64,000 bases of DNA from Cheiracanthium punctorium (GCA_038373885.1 JAWZYV010013186.1:372001-436000), one strand, 5' to 3'. Counted from the stretch's first letter, positions 1 through 15,300 are shown. Numbers and translations are program-made. The notes: generated from the letters alone by a model not told the origin.

Positions 1-119
1 TCTATTATGGAGTTTTGGGTACTTTGAATTTAAAACTATGGATATTTATTTGTAGATATTAATGTAAATTTTATAATTTTAGTTACCTAAAAAAAATTAA
101 CAAATCTTTTTATTTTTAG
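1..119 (+). other. Partial intron before GOGAT exon 1
   Basis: This is AT-rich non-coding sequence ending in a pyrimidine-rich tract and the AG at 118-119. Nothing else is seen. Confidence 0.8.
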
Positions 120-329
120 GTACGTTCACACATGGCATCACTAGGAATAAGAAAATTCCAAGACTTGATTGGACGAACGGACTTGTTACGTGTTTATCAT
201 AATAAAGACAATCCCAAAGCTCAGATGCTTGATTACTCAGCCATTCTTTTGGATGCTTTATCCCTAAGGCCTGGAACCTCAATCATCGGGGGATCTCTAA
301 AACAGGACTTTGCTTTAGAAAATAGAATT
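120..329 (+). CDS. GOGAT: GOGAT exon 1 of the window (70 codons)
   Basis: The acceptor is TTTTTAG at 113-119 and the donor is GTAAGA at 330. The exon is phase 0 on both sides. It begins VRSHMASLG and runs through [13 protein letters not shown], the stretch that follows the FMN/Fe-S synthase domain in eukaryotic GOGATs. The ATG at 132 is internal and is not a start codon. Earlier exons lie before position 1. Confidence 0.93.
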
Positions 330-3300
330 GTAAGAAGTTATCTTTGAATTTATTACTGTAATTGCTTTTAGTCTTTTTCCTTACAAATTTTTAATTTTTT
401 TTTTCTGATCTTCTGATTTCATTTTAATAGCCCTTAAATCATGTAGATGTAACGATCCAACTTTAAACCTAAATAATTTTCCATGAATGTTCGTGTATAT
501 GGGTCATTTTCTGGTGACTAATGTAACATTTGTAACTGAAAATGAAAGTGAATTTTATTACTTAAAAATAAAATTAAGAAAAAATTTTCAGCTTTAGTTA
601 TGTATTATAAAATCATAAATGAGGACATATTTTTTAATTTTAATAAAATATTGAAATTTTTTTGTGATTAATGTAACATCGAAACTAACCAAGTGTTACG
701 TTTAGTCACACTTGGTAAAAATAACTAAAATGACCAGTATTTAATTGAAGTATTAAAATATAAGTTATTGTTTCTTTGTTTATGATCTTTCCATGCATGT
801 TATAAAAGCTGCAAAAAATTCTCTTAATTTTTAAATAATCAGTGTTAGACATTTTCATTTTTAGCTTTTTTACTCCCATGGAATGACCCATCTACTCCTT
901 TAATGCCGAGCATGTATGATGAGGCTGTGCAAGTTTCGAATTAATTTTTCTTAAAAGTATGATTTAATAAATGAAGTATGGTAAAAGGTCTTAAAAGAAT
1001 GAATATTATTCTCCAGAACAGTTGTTCCTATTTTTTCCCTACATTGGGAACTTAGATTTTTTTTTAATGCCCCCTTTTCTATCCATCATCTTTGATTAAT
1101 AAAAAAAATCTAGAGTGACTCCACTCGACTTTCCGAACACTTACAATTAAGATCATTACCAAGCATTTGAATAAATTTTAATCGATAAATTTTTTAAATA
1201 ATTCAAACATATATACCAAATTGAAGCCCAATTGAATGCGCCATTTGAACGCTAGCTCACTTTCAAGAATTTCTCCCCATATGCCATAATGTAAAAGAAA
1301 TCTTTCTCGTAGCCCTGTAGAAAAACTATGTCCCTGTAGAAGTCCTATACACATCGCAATCAATACCGGTCTTGCGACGGTGGTTTATAACCTATATATC
1401 CAATTTGAGCTCAATCGAATGCCCCGTTTAGGAGATATTGTGTTAACTCACTCACACAGACACACACACATACATACATACATCGCATAAAAATAGCATA
1501 AATGAATTCAGAAGACCTCGAAACGTGTCAATACACCAAAATCTCAATCTTATGAACTGGTTGAAATTTTTTCATGATTACAATACTTCCGTTACATGGT
1601 ACATGTTCGGAAAGTAAAAATAAAGAAACTTGAAAAAATATTTGTAAGCCTATTTTTTTAATTAATTTATAATGGATTAATGCGGTGATTGGGATTAAAT
1701 CTCCTTTTAAGTTTTGTAATTCTTGGCAGAGTTTTTCACAAAGAACATCACCTGTCATCTTAGCATCTAGCTAAATTCGAGTATTTTTTTTTTTTTTTTT
1801 TGTTATAATTACCCTTTTTTATACTGGAAACTTGTTTATAGTGTCCAAAATACTATCCCAATTCAGACATCCAGACTTTATAGCTCTTTCAGCTTGCAAT
1901 CAGAGCCTCGATTTTCATGTTAATACTTTTCAGAGATTAAATTTTATTAAAAAATAATGATGTAAAATAATCTTTTTCTAGACTGAAATGCACCTTTTAC
2001 TGTTAAATACTAGACTTTTGTTTAATAATCAATTTTTTTTCCTCCTCCCCTCATATTTATTCACACTGTTCATACTGTGAATTAATCACAGCAACTGCAG
2101 AAAACATGCATATTTTTATGAATTGTAATAGTCAGGCTTTAGTTTTATTGCATCTATTCATATAAAGAAAAAAAAAATTCAAAACTTTTTCAGAAAGTGT
2201 AGTAAATTTGTATCTTACTTAAGGGAAAAAGAGAATTCTTTTAAAAAATAACTGCTGGCTAACAATTTTAATAACTAATGTTTCTTAAACTGGTATTTAA
2301 AATTTCATATCCATGGCATTGTTATTATTGATTATAGATAGCTTTGTATTAAAAAAAAACTTAGGATTATTCTTTGTAAGATGAACTACACACTGTAATA
2401 TACACACATAAAATGTGCTTTTTATGAAACTTCCATACTAAGTCTTAAACAGGGAACTGCACACCCAAAAAAAGAAAAGTTTTAAGGGACACATTTTGCA
2501 AAATTTTTGAATTTTAAGAATTTTTTCCTGGAGTTTTCATAATTGATACGGATTTATAATTTATTATAATGTATAGTACAGCTTTTCAAGAGACATCTTT
2601 TAAAAAAATTTTCAAGTCCCTGGCATTATTTGTACTTTTCATAAGTTTCACAATTGTTTTCAAACAGTTTTCAAGTATTGTATGCTGTCTTTTGAGACCT
2701 TGTTTTTGTGTAATAGTTGATTGTATTCTTTTAAATGATTCCTGCATATTATTTTACTAAAACATATATTTAAAACCAGAATAAGGTGAAAAATGCAAAT
2801 TCAGTGATATGTTAAGTGTACTGTTGATAAATAATTTATTGTTAATATTTGCATATTAGTAAGTTTCTAGTTAGTGTGTGTAAAACTATGAGATTGATTA
2901 ATTTTATAAGCTTTGCACACTAAATTACATTTTATTTCCAGGACAATCTGCTGATTAAGCAGGCAGCTGATGTTATAGAGCAGCGTAAAAAAGATGTTAC
3001 CATTCATATGGACATCTGTAACGTTGATAGAGCTTTCGGATCAACACTTAGTTATCACATAGCAAAGTGAGTTTTCTACATTTCCATATTTTTTTAAATT
3101 GAAATTGTGCCTATGTAGTTGTTTATTTGTATAAAAAAAATGACTTTAAATTGGTGTTTCAGTTCTTCTTTAGCATGTTTGTGCTTTAAATGGTTTCTAA
3201 AAAATTGTAATCAATGGTTAAAAGTTAATTTTTAATGTTTTATTTAAAAATTCAGTACGATAACTCTTCAATATTTTTCACTAGGATAAAATTAAATGCC

Positions 3301-6300
3301 TCAAATCATGTATTCAATATTAAAGTAATTGACATTTTAAATATTTGTTTTGAACTCAGTTTGTCGTATTTATTTTCAAACTACATGACAAAACTTATCA
3401 CTACATTGCATTAAAAACTACTTGTGTTCTTCTAAATGTGGGGATTTTACTTTAACAGTGTTTGCTCGTGCTTAATTTATATATATACCTAGTGGCAGAA
3501 TTTTGTCATGCTTTCTTTGACAAGATGCAGAAATGCAAAAATCTTTCTGTAACATGATATATTTAAGCATGCATATGCACACATTGATGTGTATGCATTG
3601 AAACATTGTTAATACATGTTACAATTTAGTTTAAATGCCGATAATTAGTTTATGAAAATCAGTTATTCAAACATGTAAAGTTTTGCAGCTCAGAAAAAAG
3701 CCATACATAAATGTTGGGGTTATGTAAGGAATGAGATCCTCCCCTTTCATAAATTTTCAAATTAGTAACTTAAAAATCATTATTTCGAAGTCACACACCA
3801 CACACAACTACTTTATCTAAATTTAATTAATATGCATCTTGTAGGGCTATAGTAGATAGACTGACAGTCTGGTTCAGTATTGATGTATCAGTTTCAAAAT
3901 CTTCGCTCATCAACTACCACTGTGACTGTGAATAAACAAGTTGTACAATGTTAAAACTGTTGGGGCATATGTATTCTCAGTGGGTTCAACAGAAATTGGG
4001 GGAGGGTCTGTAAAATGTTTTTGATGTCATCAATAAAGTTAAATGTCTATTATTATTACATATTAAAAAGTTTTTAAAAACTAAGTTCAGATTATGAAAT
4101 GATTATTTTATTAAAAACACTAAAATATAGTTAATATAATATAGTTAACGATGGTTGTGGAGTGTGCAACCCAAATATATCTCCGGAGGATTGCGGTATT
4201 AATTTTATTACGTTAACTATGAAAATTCCTCCGTATTACATTTTAACCTTTTAACACTAAAATGTATTTTTATACAAATAAAACTTTTTTCTTAATTTTT
4301 AAAATAAGATGTATAAATGTATTAAATAAAAAGTTTTTAATTTAGATTATCTCGTAATGGTATTATATTTAAAGATTAATTAAGTTTAAACTATTAAATA
4401 ACATTTTTATTTATATAATATTTTTATTTTAATTACTGTAACTTAAGTCTGAAATTTTGAATCCTCCAAAATCTAGATGTTTTGCTGATCAGTTTTCTTT
4501 TCTTCTATAATGTTATAAATTTTCTGTTTCTTCCCAAAATTATAGTAATTGTGTTCAGTTGTGAATTGTTACAGTTGTCTAATCATTATTTCGGCACAAT
4601 GTGCTGTGGCAAAATATCAAAGATGGCATCAGGGTCCATAAACCATGCTCATCCCATCATAAATAATTATACATTCAGTTAATGAATGCTAACTAATCCA
4701 AGTAATTTCTGCATTGCTTTTATTAAAAGGATCTCTCTTGTTAATCAATACTCCATAGTACAGCTGCGGAAAAAAAAAGGCCTACTTGTACATTTTTCGG
4801 CCGTCGTTCGTCGCACAGCAAAGTTAGAGATACCAATTGTTTACGATTGACGCACACTTTAATTTGCTATGCATAAAAATTGCATAAGGGGCCGTCTTCA
4901 TATTAAAATTCGCACCAACTTTTTTTTTCTCAATAGTAACCCCTAGATTTCACTTCATATTTCAAAAATTTAGCTCATTTTAACCCCGGACACCAATTTT
5001 CAATAAATTTGGACAGAAAATGAGTGAGTTATGAGCACCCAAAATCCCCCTCCCCCTATGTTAAAATATTTTTTCATACTTCAATTCATATCTCATATAA
5101 TATTGGTAGTAAGAAGCTGATTTTTATTCGCACTATTAGAACTAAACGACCCAAACATAATTTAATGTTATTATGATTTTTAATAAATCATTAATATGAA
5201 TTATGAATTATTAAATTAATATTAAAAAAAATTATGAATAGCGACCTAGCCAAATTTCGATGGAAATAGATGCAGAAATTAATATTACATGGCTGTGCAA
5301 AATTTCAAATTTTTACGTTCAGTAGTTTAATTTATATTAAATAAAATGTGTTATTTTCATGAGTTAAGGGACCCTATATAAATGTATTAAGTGAAAATTT
5401 TTTGAAAATTGCATAAAATAAATGTAAATTAGATTTATTTTGTGCAAAAACACAGTAAAAGATACCAGTATTAAAAATATCAAATTTTGAAGCAAATAAA
5501 TTAGAGGTTTTTACAGTTTGTTGGGGATTCTATAAAGCGTGTATTGTTGCGTCCGCTACCATATTCCCCCAAATAAAATATTTTCCAGCTATAAAATTAG
5601 ATGCAGTAGATGTATGTCTTCTAATACAACGTCCTATTTATGAAAAACTAACATCCTCAACTTTCCAGGCATGAATGTGACCTTTTTTAATATCGGAAAC
5701 ATTAGGTCTTTGGAATTCCCCATACTTTATCAAACATTCAAAATCACGTTTTTCTGTAAAAAAAAAATGTTCATCTAACTATAAATTAAAATACTGCCAA
5801 AAGTCTTAAGAATATTGCACATTGCAGGCGATAGTATTAAATGAAGGAAGTGAAATAACAAACACGGTGATAATATTGGGTCGGCAAAAAAGTAATTGCG
5901 TTTTTTACATGAAATTCAAACAAATTTTCTACCAGGAAATCATGCTTCAAGTTCGACCACAGCTGAGTAATATTCAAGCTTGTAGTCAGAAGAGCAGGAA
6001 GCAGCCTCTAACTCCTGCCAACATTTCAGCTATCTAAGAGAAACATCAAGGGAAACACTGAATAACAATTTCAAAATTACAAAGATTTTCAAAATCCTTA
6101 GCAGTCATTTTGCATTTTTCCCTTAAATCATGTGTACGAACCAAGGACGTTATTAAATCACAGGTCATTTGGACCACAGACTAAATATTCTATTCTACCC
6201 TTGATATTCTCAGTACAAAAAACTTTAAGAGAGATCGGAACACTATTTTCCTTGAAAATAATATTAATTTCTTTTAATTCTCGCGAGCGAAATAAATGAA

Positions 6301-9300
6301 AGGTGAAAAGTTCGGAACCTACAAATAGCGTTTTTCAATTTGCAGAAAGTCCCTTAAAAACGCGCAAAAATGAATTCGCAATATCTCCGGAAATTATCGT
6401 AGAAAATGGGTAAAAATTTATATTTAGGGTAATTTGAAGGTTTTCTTTTGTTTAATAAAGTCAAAATAGGGGGTTGCCATTGAGAAAAACGAAGTTGATG
6501 CAGAATTAAATATGAAGACGGCCCCTTATGCAAATTAAATTAATAGTAAATTAATGTATGCGTTATTTGCAAACAAATGGTATATATAACTTTGCTATAT
6601 GACGAACGATGGCGAAATAAAGAGCAAGTGGGCCTTTTTTTTTTCCGCAGCTGTACATACAGTCATCAAATGCTCTGAGTTGGCTTCCTTGAAATCGTGC
6701 CTTTCTACACCGCTCAGGCATGTAAACCGAGCTACTGCTAAAATGCAGTTCCACCAAGAGAAGAAACCAAGATGGCGACTGGGGTCTTATGGGATATGCA
6801 CGAAATTAAAAATTATCTGTATATTTCTTTACATTTCTCTGTTTAAATTATCAGAAGAGCAATCTAACTTATGTATCTGTGGCTGACATGAAACATGTCT
6901 TCAGCATATGATTTCGCTCCTGATAAAGACAATCTCTCAATAGAGTATTGTTCTGTTTCTGCGACAATGTCACCATGTCGCCCTGTTTCTTCCACGTAGT
7001 ATATATGTATAAAATTTGTTATTGAATTAAAGCTGTGTATTAAGTCAGATATCTTATATGGGCTTATCTACTTTACAGAAAATATGGTAATAATGGATTG
7101 CCAGACAACAGCATTAAAATAAAACTAGAAGGATCTGCTGGTCAAAGTTTTTGTGCATTTTTAGCTCCAGGTGTCACTGTCGAGTTGGAAGGGGATGCCA
7201 ATGATTATGTTGGAAAGGTATGGATGTCATTCTCATTTTTATAGAAATTTAATGTTTTGAACGAGGTTGCTGTGCTATCTAGAAGACCAGGAAATTCATA
7301 AAATAAAAAATGCCATGGAATTTCAGCATTTTATGTAATTCTTGGGAAAAATCAGGGAATTTTCCCACCACTCTTATGAGGGCACAGAATTCCACATTTT
7401 AATTATTTTTTTACATTAAAAAAAAAAAAATAAGTGGATGGCAGATTTCCATGTTTCATAGCTACTGATTCGTTTAAACTTTTTGCATCTTTAGGTAAGC
7501 GAGTATTGTCCTTTAATAATTTATTTATTCATACCTTCTTTGCAGTTACTAAGTAAACAAATGCATATTTCAATCTGTTTTTATAATTTTCTTGAATTTT
7601 AAATGCATCTGAAAGTTTGTATGCAAAGATAAGGAATCAATTCAAAAATGGGAATGGAGTTTAAATAGAAATTAAAAATTAAATATTTTAATATAACTTC
7701 TTCATATTTGTTTTATGTACATATTTTTAAAAATAGCTAAGTTTTTAGATTAAATATCTTCTAAAATAAACTGTTTATTTTATGTCTTTAAATAAAATAG
7801 TTCACTACTGATCTGTTTTTTTTTTAAGCTTTTTCTCCAAATAAACATCACAGCTTTTATCTTATACATATAACTTTAAAGTATTGAAGTTAAAGCTTAT
7901 ATTGAGGCACTTGCCCCAAAACAGCAATTTTTCCCCCCCTCAAAACTTTCAACATAAGTTTTATGTTATTTTTATCTTGAATTAACATACATAAAATTAC
8001 ATCTATAAACAGTTAAATATAATGAAAAGTTTCAAAAAGCTATGGAGCTTCCTTGAAAATATAAGTTGAAGGTTGATAAAAGCTAAAAAAATTATCTTAT
8101 GAACTGATTAAAATTTTTATTTCTTATTTGCTTTGTAATATCTCCTTAGGGATTATCTGGTGGCACTGTGATTGTATACCCTCCCAGACATTTGCCCAAG
8201 GATTTCAAATCTGAAGAAAACATCATTGTAGGTAATGTTTGCCTATACGGTGCTACATCCGGCAAAGCATTCTTCAGAGGCATTGCAGCTGAACGTTTCT
8301 GTGTGAGAAATTCTGGTGCTACTGCTGTCATTGAGGTATGAACTCCTTTCCCTTTAAAGCTTGAAGTCTAGGGAACTGAATTAAAGATACAGATTGTGAT
8401 TTTTGCAGATCACTACTTATTGTAGCCTATTGTAACAGCAAAGTCATAGTGCTATAAATGTAGTAACTCCAGTTTTAGTGTAAGCTATTTGGAAAAGAAA
8501 ATGGAAGTAGTTTTAAATATTACCATTTAACTTTCTAAAGATACACTTATAATACTTAAATAATCTTACATGAATGCTTTTTAATGGGTTTAAGTGTTAT
8601 GAAATGAGTCAGCTATTCAGTAATAGCTGAGTGCCCATTCTTTATATGGGAGGAACTTGCCTTTTTTCTAATACACATAACGAGTTAATCCGATTGGAAC
8701 ATAATTTTAAAAAATAGTTTCATGCATAACATAAAATTTCCATCACAATGGATATAATCTAATCTTAGAGAAACCTTCACTTTGCTTTGTAGAACTATAT
8801 TGTCATAGTTTCTTAGTCCTTCTCTATGTCATAAATGTGTGATAAATTCTAGATATGCTTAATGGTGTGAAATTTTACACAAGGCAAAGGAAAAAGCTTA
8901 TTAAATAAACATCTTAAGATATTTATGATGATGGCATAAAAAACTTGGCCAACCGTGGGCCGGATTTATCTCGCCATGGCTTTTGATTTGGCTTGCAGTA
9001 CATATGAAAATCGTGCATAAAACCCATATAAACTATTCAAAATCCCATATAAATCCCAATTATGTAGCCGGCAACTTCACTAACATCCTGAAGTTTGGCT
9101 CGCTACTTTGCTAGCATGGTAAAGTTTGGCCTGCAACTTTTCAAAGGTTGCCCATACCTGGCATAAAACATCAAATAAAAAATTTCCTAATTTTATTTTC
9201 AAAAAATTTCATCAAGGTGTGTCAGGACGTTTCCCAGGAAATCCCCAAACTAAATTAGGTAAGCCTAGGACCAATTTTCTTGGCACTGTGCCATGGAGAG

Positions 9301-12300
9301 ATATAACATTCAAAACTCCTTTATTTCCTGCCAACAGGGTTGCAAGAAAAAATAGTATTGCTAATACAGTAGAGAGCCAGAAATCCGCACAGCTTGGGAC
9401 CACGGCTTGTGCGGATTTTAGGATTTTGCGAATTTTGGGCCATACAATTCATCATAATCAATAATCATTACATTTCTGATTTTAAAAAAGTAGAATACAA
9501 TTACAATGAAATAAAAACAGTTTCAAAAGTATTTCACTTATATTTTCACATTAAATACAAAAGCATAGGAGAAAAAAGAAAAAATTACATAAAGACAAGC
9601 AAATGGTTTCAAAATTTCCTTTTTCTAATTTTTAAAGCATGTTCTATGGTGATTTGTTCTAAAATATTTTTTCCTACTTTCAGTTTCTTTTTCTTTCTTT
9701 CCTTTATTTATTTTTGCAAATTGTATATTATCTTAATTCTTGTTTTGTTACAGAACTTTGCTGTTCTAAAAATTTAAGCTATTCTTCTCCTAACTTTAAA
9801 CTTTTATCAAATGAATTTTATTATTATTATTATTACCCAAGTTTTCATCATCAGAATCATATTTAACTGGATTCAAGACACTTTTAAACAATTTCATCAC
9901 TGGCAGATGACTTCGAATTTCATTATTTACATCATAGAAGGTGTGCGGATTTCGGACGTTTGCGGATTTTAGGTCGGTGGATTTCTGGCTCTCGACTGTA
10001 CATATGCTAATAGTAGCCAAATGAATAAATGTCAGTGAAAACATTTTGGGTCTTTTCTTTCAAATGGTCAAAATGAGGATTTCTGTCTTTAAATCTTCTC
10101 CAGACAACAGAAATCTTTTTGCAAAAAGCTGCTTTCAAAACAGACCAGTAATAATATACCATATTTACCCACGTATAAGTCGACCCCCCCACTTTCTCAA
10201 TCAAGAAACTAAAATTTTTAAAAAATATATTTATTCAAAATCATCTGAAAAAAAGGAAGTACTAAATATACAATAATAAAGATAGCAATATGCAAAAGTT
10301 GTATACAAAATGAAACTGATAATGAATAATAATAATATGACATTACTGATAGGGAGCGCCGCGATTGGTTCAAAGGTAAGCGCGGGCAGAAAACCCCTGA
10401 CGTCATCCGGGGAATGATGAAATATTTTGCCGCGGAGGAGATGGCCGGATTGCCAGTGGCGCTTATGATCCTCATTATGAAGAGTTGGCGAGATGCACGA
10501 AAATCGCAGTGACTGTTGAAGAAGGAACACGTGGTGCAAGCGTGCCGCCATATTGGAAGCACACAAAAAACTGGCTAGCCGGGGAAAACATTTTAAAAAG
10601 GAAAAGGGGGAAGAACCAGGAGTACACACATTGTAAAATTAATACTTATGAAAGAAAATGCAAAACAGGAATACATGTGATATTTCCATCACAGTAAAGT
10701 AGTAATATATAAAGTTAAACTGATTCAAGATCCAATTCAGTATTGGACACGCCAAACAATTCACAAAATTCTTTCTTTGTCATCGGCTCATCATGATACA
10801 CATTTTCAATCTCGAAGAGAACAATTCTCTCTCAAAGAGGCATTTTTGACTCCTGGTTAAAAGAAAATTAAGGACCCTCATATAAGTCTGTTCCCACCCG
10901 CCCCCCACTTTAAAGCCTCTTTTTTTTGGGGGGGGGGGGGGGTCCGTCCAAAATTTCTTGACTTATACGCAGGTAAATATGGTAGTTAAGGGATGAAACA
11001 TCTATTTCAATGCTCTGTTTTATATATAAATTAAAATTTTCTGGAGAGTCAGTACATAATTTTAATTTTTATACGTCTCCCATACAAAGGTATTCCCAAT
11101 TAATAAAATGTGCCCCATACATTTGAGGGGATCTACAGAATTTGAACATTTTGTCCTGAAAAGGGTTAGAAATGGGAATTTCATTTGATAAACCATCTTT
11201 CATTTGAAAACATTCTAATTAATATTTCATGAAATTAAATTTTGTAATGTATTTAAATCTGATATTCTTGATTAGGAACAATAGACTGTGAAAGATTTTG
11301 GGTTTTTAAACTTGAGGGAAAAAATCCTTTATCAAAAAATATGTAATGGAGTAAGTTTTAGTAAATTGCTTACTTCTAAAAGTTAATAAACTGTATTTTT
11401 TAAACAACTTGGGGGGAAAAAATTAAAACCATCCCAAGAACAAGTTCTAATTTGATACAAATTATATACTTATTTATCAAAATACTTTTTTAAAACTCAG
11501 AATTTGTTTTAATCTGCTCACTTTTCAAAATCCATTACTAAAATTAAATTTTTAAAGAAAATTGTTGACTTTTGAAAAGTTAATTCTTTTTCAGATGTCA
11601 GTTGTCATGGGATTTAAAGCACTGAAACATGTGTGCATTTTACCAAAAGTTGTTTATATTTCTGCCATATTCAAAGTTTTTTTGCATATTATAAAAACTT
11701 GTACTATAGCTTAAACCCTGAAGTTAAGTGGATGCACTATCGCAGTACCATTAAGATTTCCTAAATCCAATTTAGAGTAATATTTGTAATATATGCTTGA
11801 TAAGCCTTGAATTAATTCTGGTTGTTTTTCATTTAGTTGCTAAATAATGGCTAATACATGCTGTTTTTCTTAGGGTGTTGGTGATCATGGTTGTGAATAC
11901 ATGACTGGTGGATTTTGTCTTATTTTGGGTCCAACAGGAAGAAATTTTGCAGCTGGGATGTCTGGTGGTATTGCTTATGTGTTGGATGAGTAAGTTTTTA
12001 GTAATCTTCAATAGTTTTAGCATGTTTTGCATTGGAGTCAACTTAACAATAGTAGGCAATTTTGGCAATTTTTTAAAGCCAAAAGTAACCTCAGCTTGGC
12101 AATATCTCTTATATTTGGCAAAATAATAGTAATGTTTTAATTTACTAATTTGAATATTGTAAAACAAAAGTAAATTGAAAATCTTAGCTCATGCTTGACA
12201 CCCACTGTCTTGCTATTTAAAGAGCAAATGTGGATAATTTCCCTTTAAAAATAAAAAATGGTGCACCTGTAATTTTTAGTTACTAAAAAAATTAAATATT

Positions 12301-15300
12301 TTTAAACTGATAGAATTGATTTTACTAATATCCTAAAACGTAAGAAATCAAGATACTGAGGGTTTACTCTCACAGCCAACTTTTGACCAAAAATTCCAAA
12401 ATTTTTAAGTTTGTTAATCAAATAGACGTAAAAATTTTGGAATTTTTGATAAAGTTGGCTCATTATACCTGGCTTTTTAGTTGCTAATTATATATATAAA
12501 AATAATAATAATAATAATGTTATAGAAACTTTTATTGATGTCCTAAAAAATAAGAAATAAAAATATTGAGATCTTGCTCTAGCAGTCAACTTTCAATAAA
12601 AATTCCAATAATATAAAATTTGTCTATAAACGGATAGACTTGAATTAAGGTTTTTGGAATTTTCGCTGAAAGTTGGCTATTAGAGCTGGTTCTCAATGCC
12701 CTGTTTTCTTAATATTTAAGGGGCCAATAAAAGTATTCTATTGGTTCAAAAAACTTTTTTAATGATTATGAACAATGACAGTTATTAACATCTTGAATTG
12801 ACCCGTTATGGACTGCTCCATAACTTTTTTGTTATGGCTTCAAAACTTTAAAAAAAAAAAAAAAAAAACTTTGTCATCAGCATATGGTGTTTCTTTGAAC
12901 TTTCAAAGATAAATGACTATTGCATAAAAAGTAAAAACTGTAAGTTACTTGTAAACATGACAACATGCTTATTTAAAACCATTAAATAGTTCTTCATTAT
13001 AAGTCATTTAATAGTTTACAATAAAAACAATTTTGTGCTTTGTGTATCAATTTATAAATGTTTTTAAAACAGGAAACGCATGCTTGAATCAAAAAGCAAT
13101 TTGATGATGGTAGACCTGTTGCCACTTGAATTGCCCGAGGATCTTAGTTTTGTAGAGTGCTTGTTGAAAGAATTTTATGATAAAACGGGTTCTGCAGTTG
13201 CACAACGTATTTTATCTAACTGGCCAGCTTCTGCAAAATCTTTTGTAAAGGTAAGCGATATTTTGTGGTACTAAAATTATTGATCTTTTTAACATAGAAT
13301 GGTAAATTAATTTGGCTACCTTTTTGAGTGTAAGTACAGGCATAAAATACTGCTTTGGGATAAATCATAATTCATTTTTTGAATATTGCTTTTGACAAAG
13401 GGATTTGGCTACCAAACTGGTGATAAATCTGCTTTGACAATTCTTAGTAAAACAGCAATTGAGTACTTTTTAATTGTGCATACTTTTATGCTACTGAGTA
13501 TCAATACGTCTTTATTGCAATGTAAAAATAAGCAATCGGGCAAGTACCTCTCAAAGCTGTTATTGCATGTAGTTTGTACAAAGATCTCATTTGTTGTTCC
13601 CAGTTTTTTTTCTTAATATCTCTAAAATACAGTGTTATCATCTGCACTTCCTCATAGCTATCTAACATTCTCTAAAAATGTACAAAATCCTGAAAATAAG
13701 TTCTATAGGAAATGAATTTGTATGTGTGTGTTAAATCTATGGTTCTAATATCCTCTTCTCTGTGACACAATATCCGAACTATTCAGCAGTCCCCTACCTA
13801 AAGATGAAGATCTAAATTGCAAAACTCCAGAAAGCGTGCATGTACCTTCTCAGCAAAACATTGGGTGATGTGATCTGCCCTCTAAAAACAAATAAATATT
13901 TAATGAATCTGACTGTTGTAGTCTATAGCGGGTGGCCAAATTAAAGGACAGCCACAAAAAAATAGTAGCTCTGTACTGTAGTTACAAAAAAATGAATTAC
14001 ACTAGTAGTATAGAATAAATGAAAGCCCAGTGGTGTAATGGTTAGCGCACCGCACTGCCGTCCCACAGATCTGGGGTTCGAATCCCAGGCTGGGCAAGGT
14101 CGACTCAGCCTTTCATCCCTTGAGTGGGTCGATAAAATGAGGACCAAGCTTGCTTGGGGTCAAACACTAGGGGCTTTGCGTCAGGCTGACCACCTGGCCG
14201 AGGCATATGCATCTGCACCCCAGAGCCTATGGTCGCGAAGGCGCTGTTGTGCAGCGCAGGCCTTGGCCCCGCAGAGGGGCTGTTGCGCCAATGTTTGATT
14301 TGTACATTCCTTCACTATTTTCAGCTAAAATTATAAAATTAAAGTACATAATATCTAAATAATAAAAGTCATGTCGATAACAGTGCCAGGATCGACTCAT
14401 CGCTCCGGCCGGTGCATCTGCCGCCATGTTGAAATTTTGATTAAAAACGATATTTTTATCTCTAACTTAAAGTAAAATTTTTTTGTACAGTTCTAAAGAT
14501 CTCTAAAAAAATAACATTTTTTTTAACTTGCCGCTACTTTCAATTCTAAATATCTAGCGAGATGTCACGCCTTGAAAAAGTAAGCATAGAAGCGAAAAAG
14601 CACAACAGATTGTTTGGTGGCGACATCTGTGAATTATATTGTTAACTTAATCAAGAAGATTGAATAATTTTACAATTGATCAGAATGATTTCGAGGTCAT
14701 ATTTTAATTAACCAAATTTATTAATTTACTATAGTAAAAAAATTATATAAAACCCTTCATTATAATTTATATTTCCCTAATTTTATTTATTTAAGTACAA
14801 ATGCATGTTTGAGCGAAAGTTTTATTGTTACAAAGGAAAATATTTTTAAGAAAACAATACATTTCAGCAAGAATATAGTGAAAAATATGTTGACAGGGTA
14901 TTTTTCTCTTCAACGGTAATCTCCCCAGCCACCCCATCAAAGAGATTTTGCTATTAACAATTGTATTTATTAAACTATTGATTTTAAACAAAAAAGTTAG
15001 TTATAGAATTATTTTAGCAGCCACCAACGGCCAAAACTGGTTGCTGAAGGCGGCCAGTGAAAAAAATAGAGGGCTAATGAAACCCGAAGAAAGTCAATCA
15101 GTATTTGGTGCCATTTCCCCTTTTTTCTCTAATGCCTCAGCACTCTTTCCATGCACTTTATGGCACTTTCTTTGGTTAACATCACAATCCAGCTATCATA
15201 TCATATATATTATTTCTCAAAAGTGTTTTTTTCTGGCGTGCTTAGATCTCATTAAATACTTGACCAAAAAAATATAAAAAAATACCCAGTTAAAGCTTAT

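Larger units (their letters stand above)
3067..7078 (+). other. GOGAT intron 2
   Basis: Intron of 4.0 kb. Nearly half of it is the long-TIR element at 4761-6653. The remaining sequence is AT-rich with no recognisable feature. Confidence 0.85.
8336..11873 (+). other. GOGAT intron 4
   Basis: Intron of 3.5 kb built largely from mobile DNA: a small hAT-like element (8942-9158) and two pogo/Tigger-like elements (9367-9998 and 10159-10982). Open frames across 9126-10697 are readings of these elements. Confidence 0.85.

Noticed and set aside
9126..10697. Several overlapping open frames of 60-132 codons
   Set aside because: All fall inside three delimited mobile elements and overlap on both strands. 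Only short transposase-tail stretches are meaningful.
11829..12167. A 112-codon minus-strand frame
   Set aside because: It is the shadow of GOGAT exon 5 plus intron sequence.
14025..14095. A tRNA gene at the start of SINE copy 1
   Set aside because: The A and B boxes and acceptor stem are present, but the anticodon arm does not fold cleanly and the same sequence heads two other dispersed copies with a shared body. It is a SINE head.
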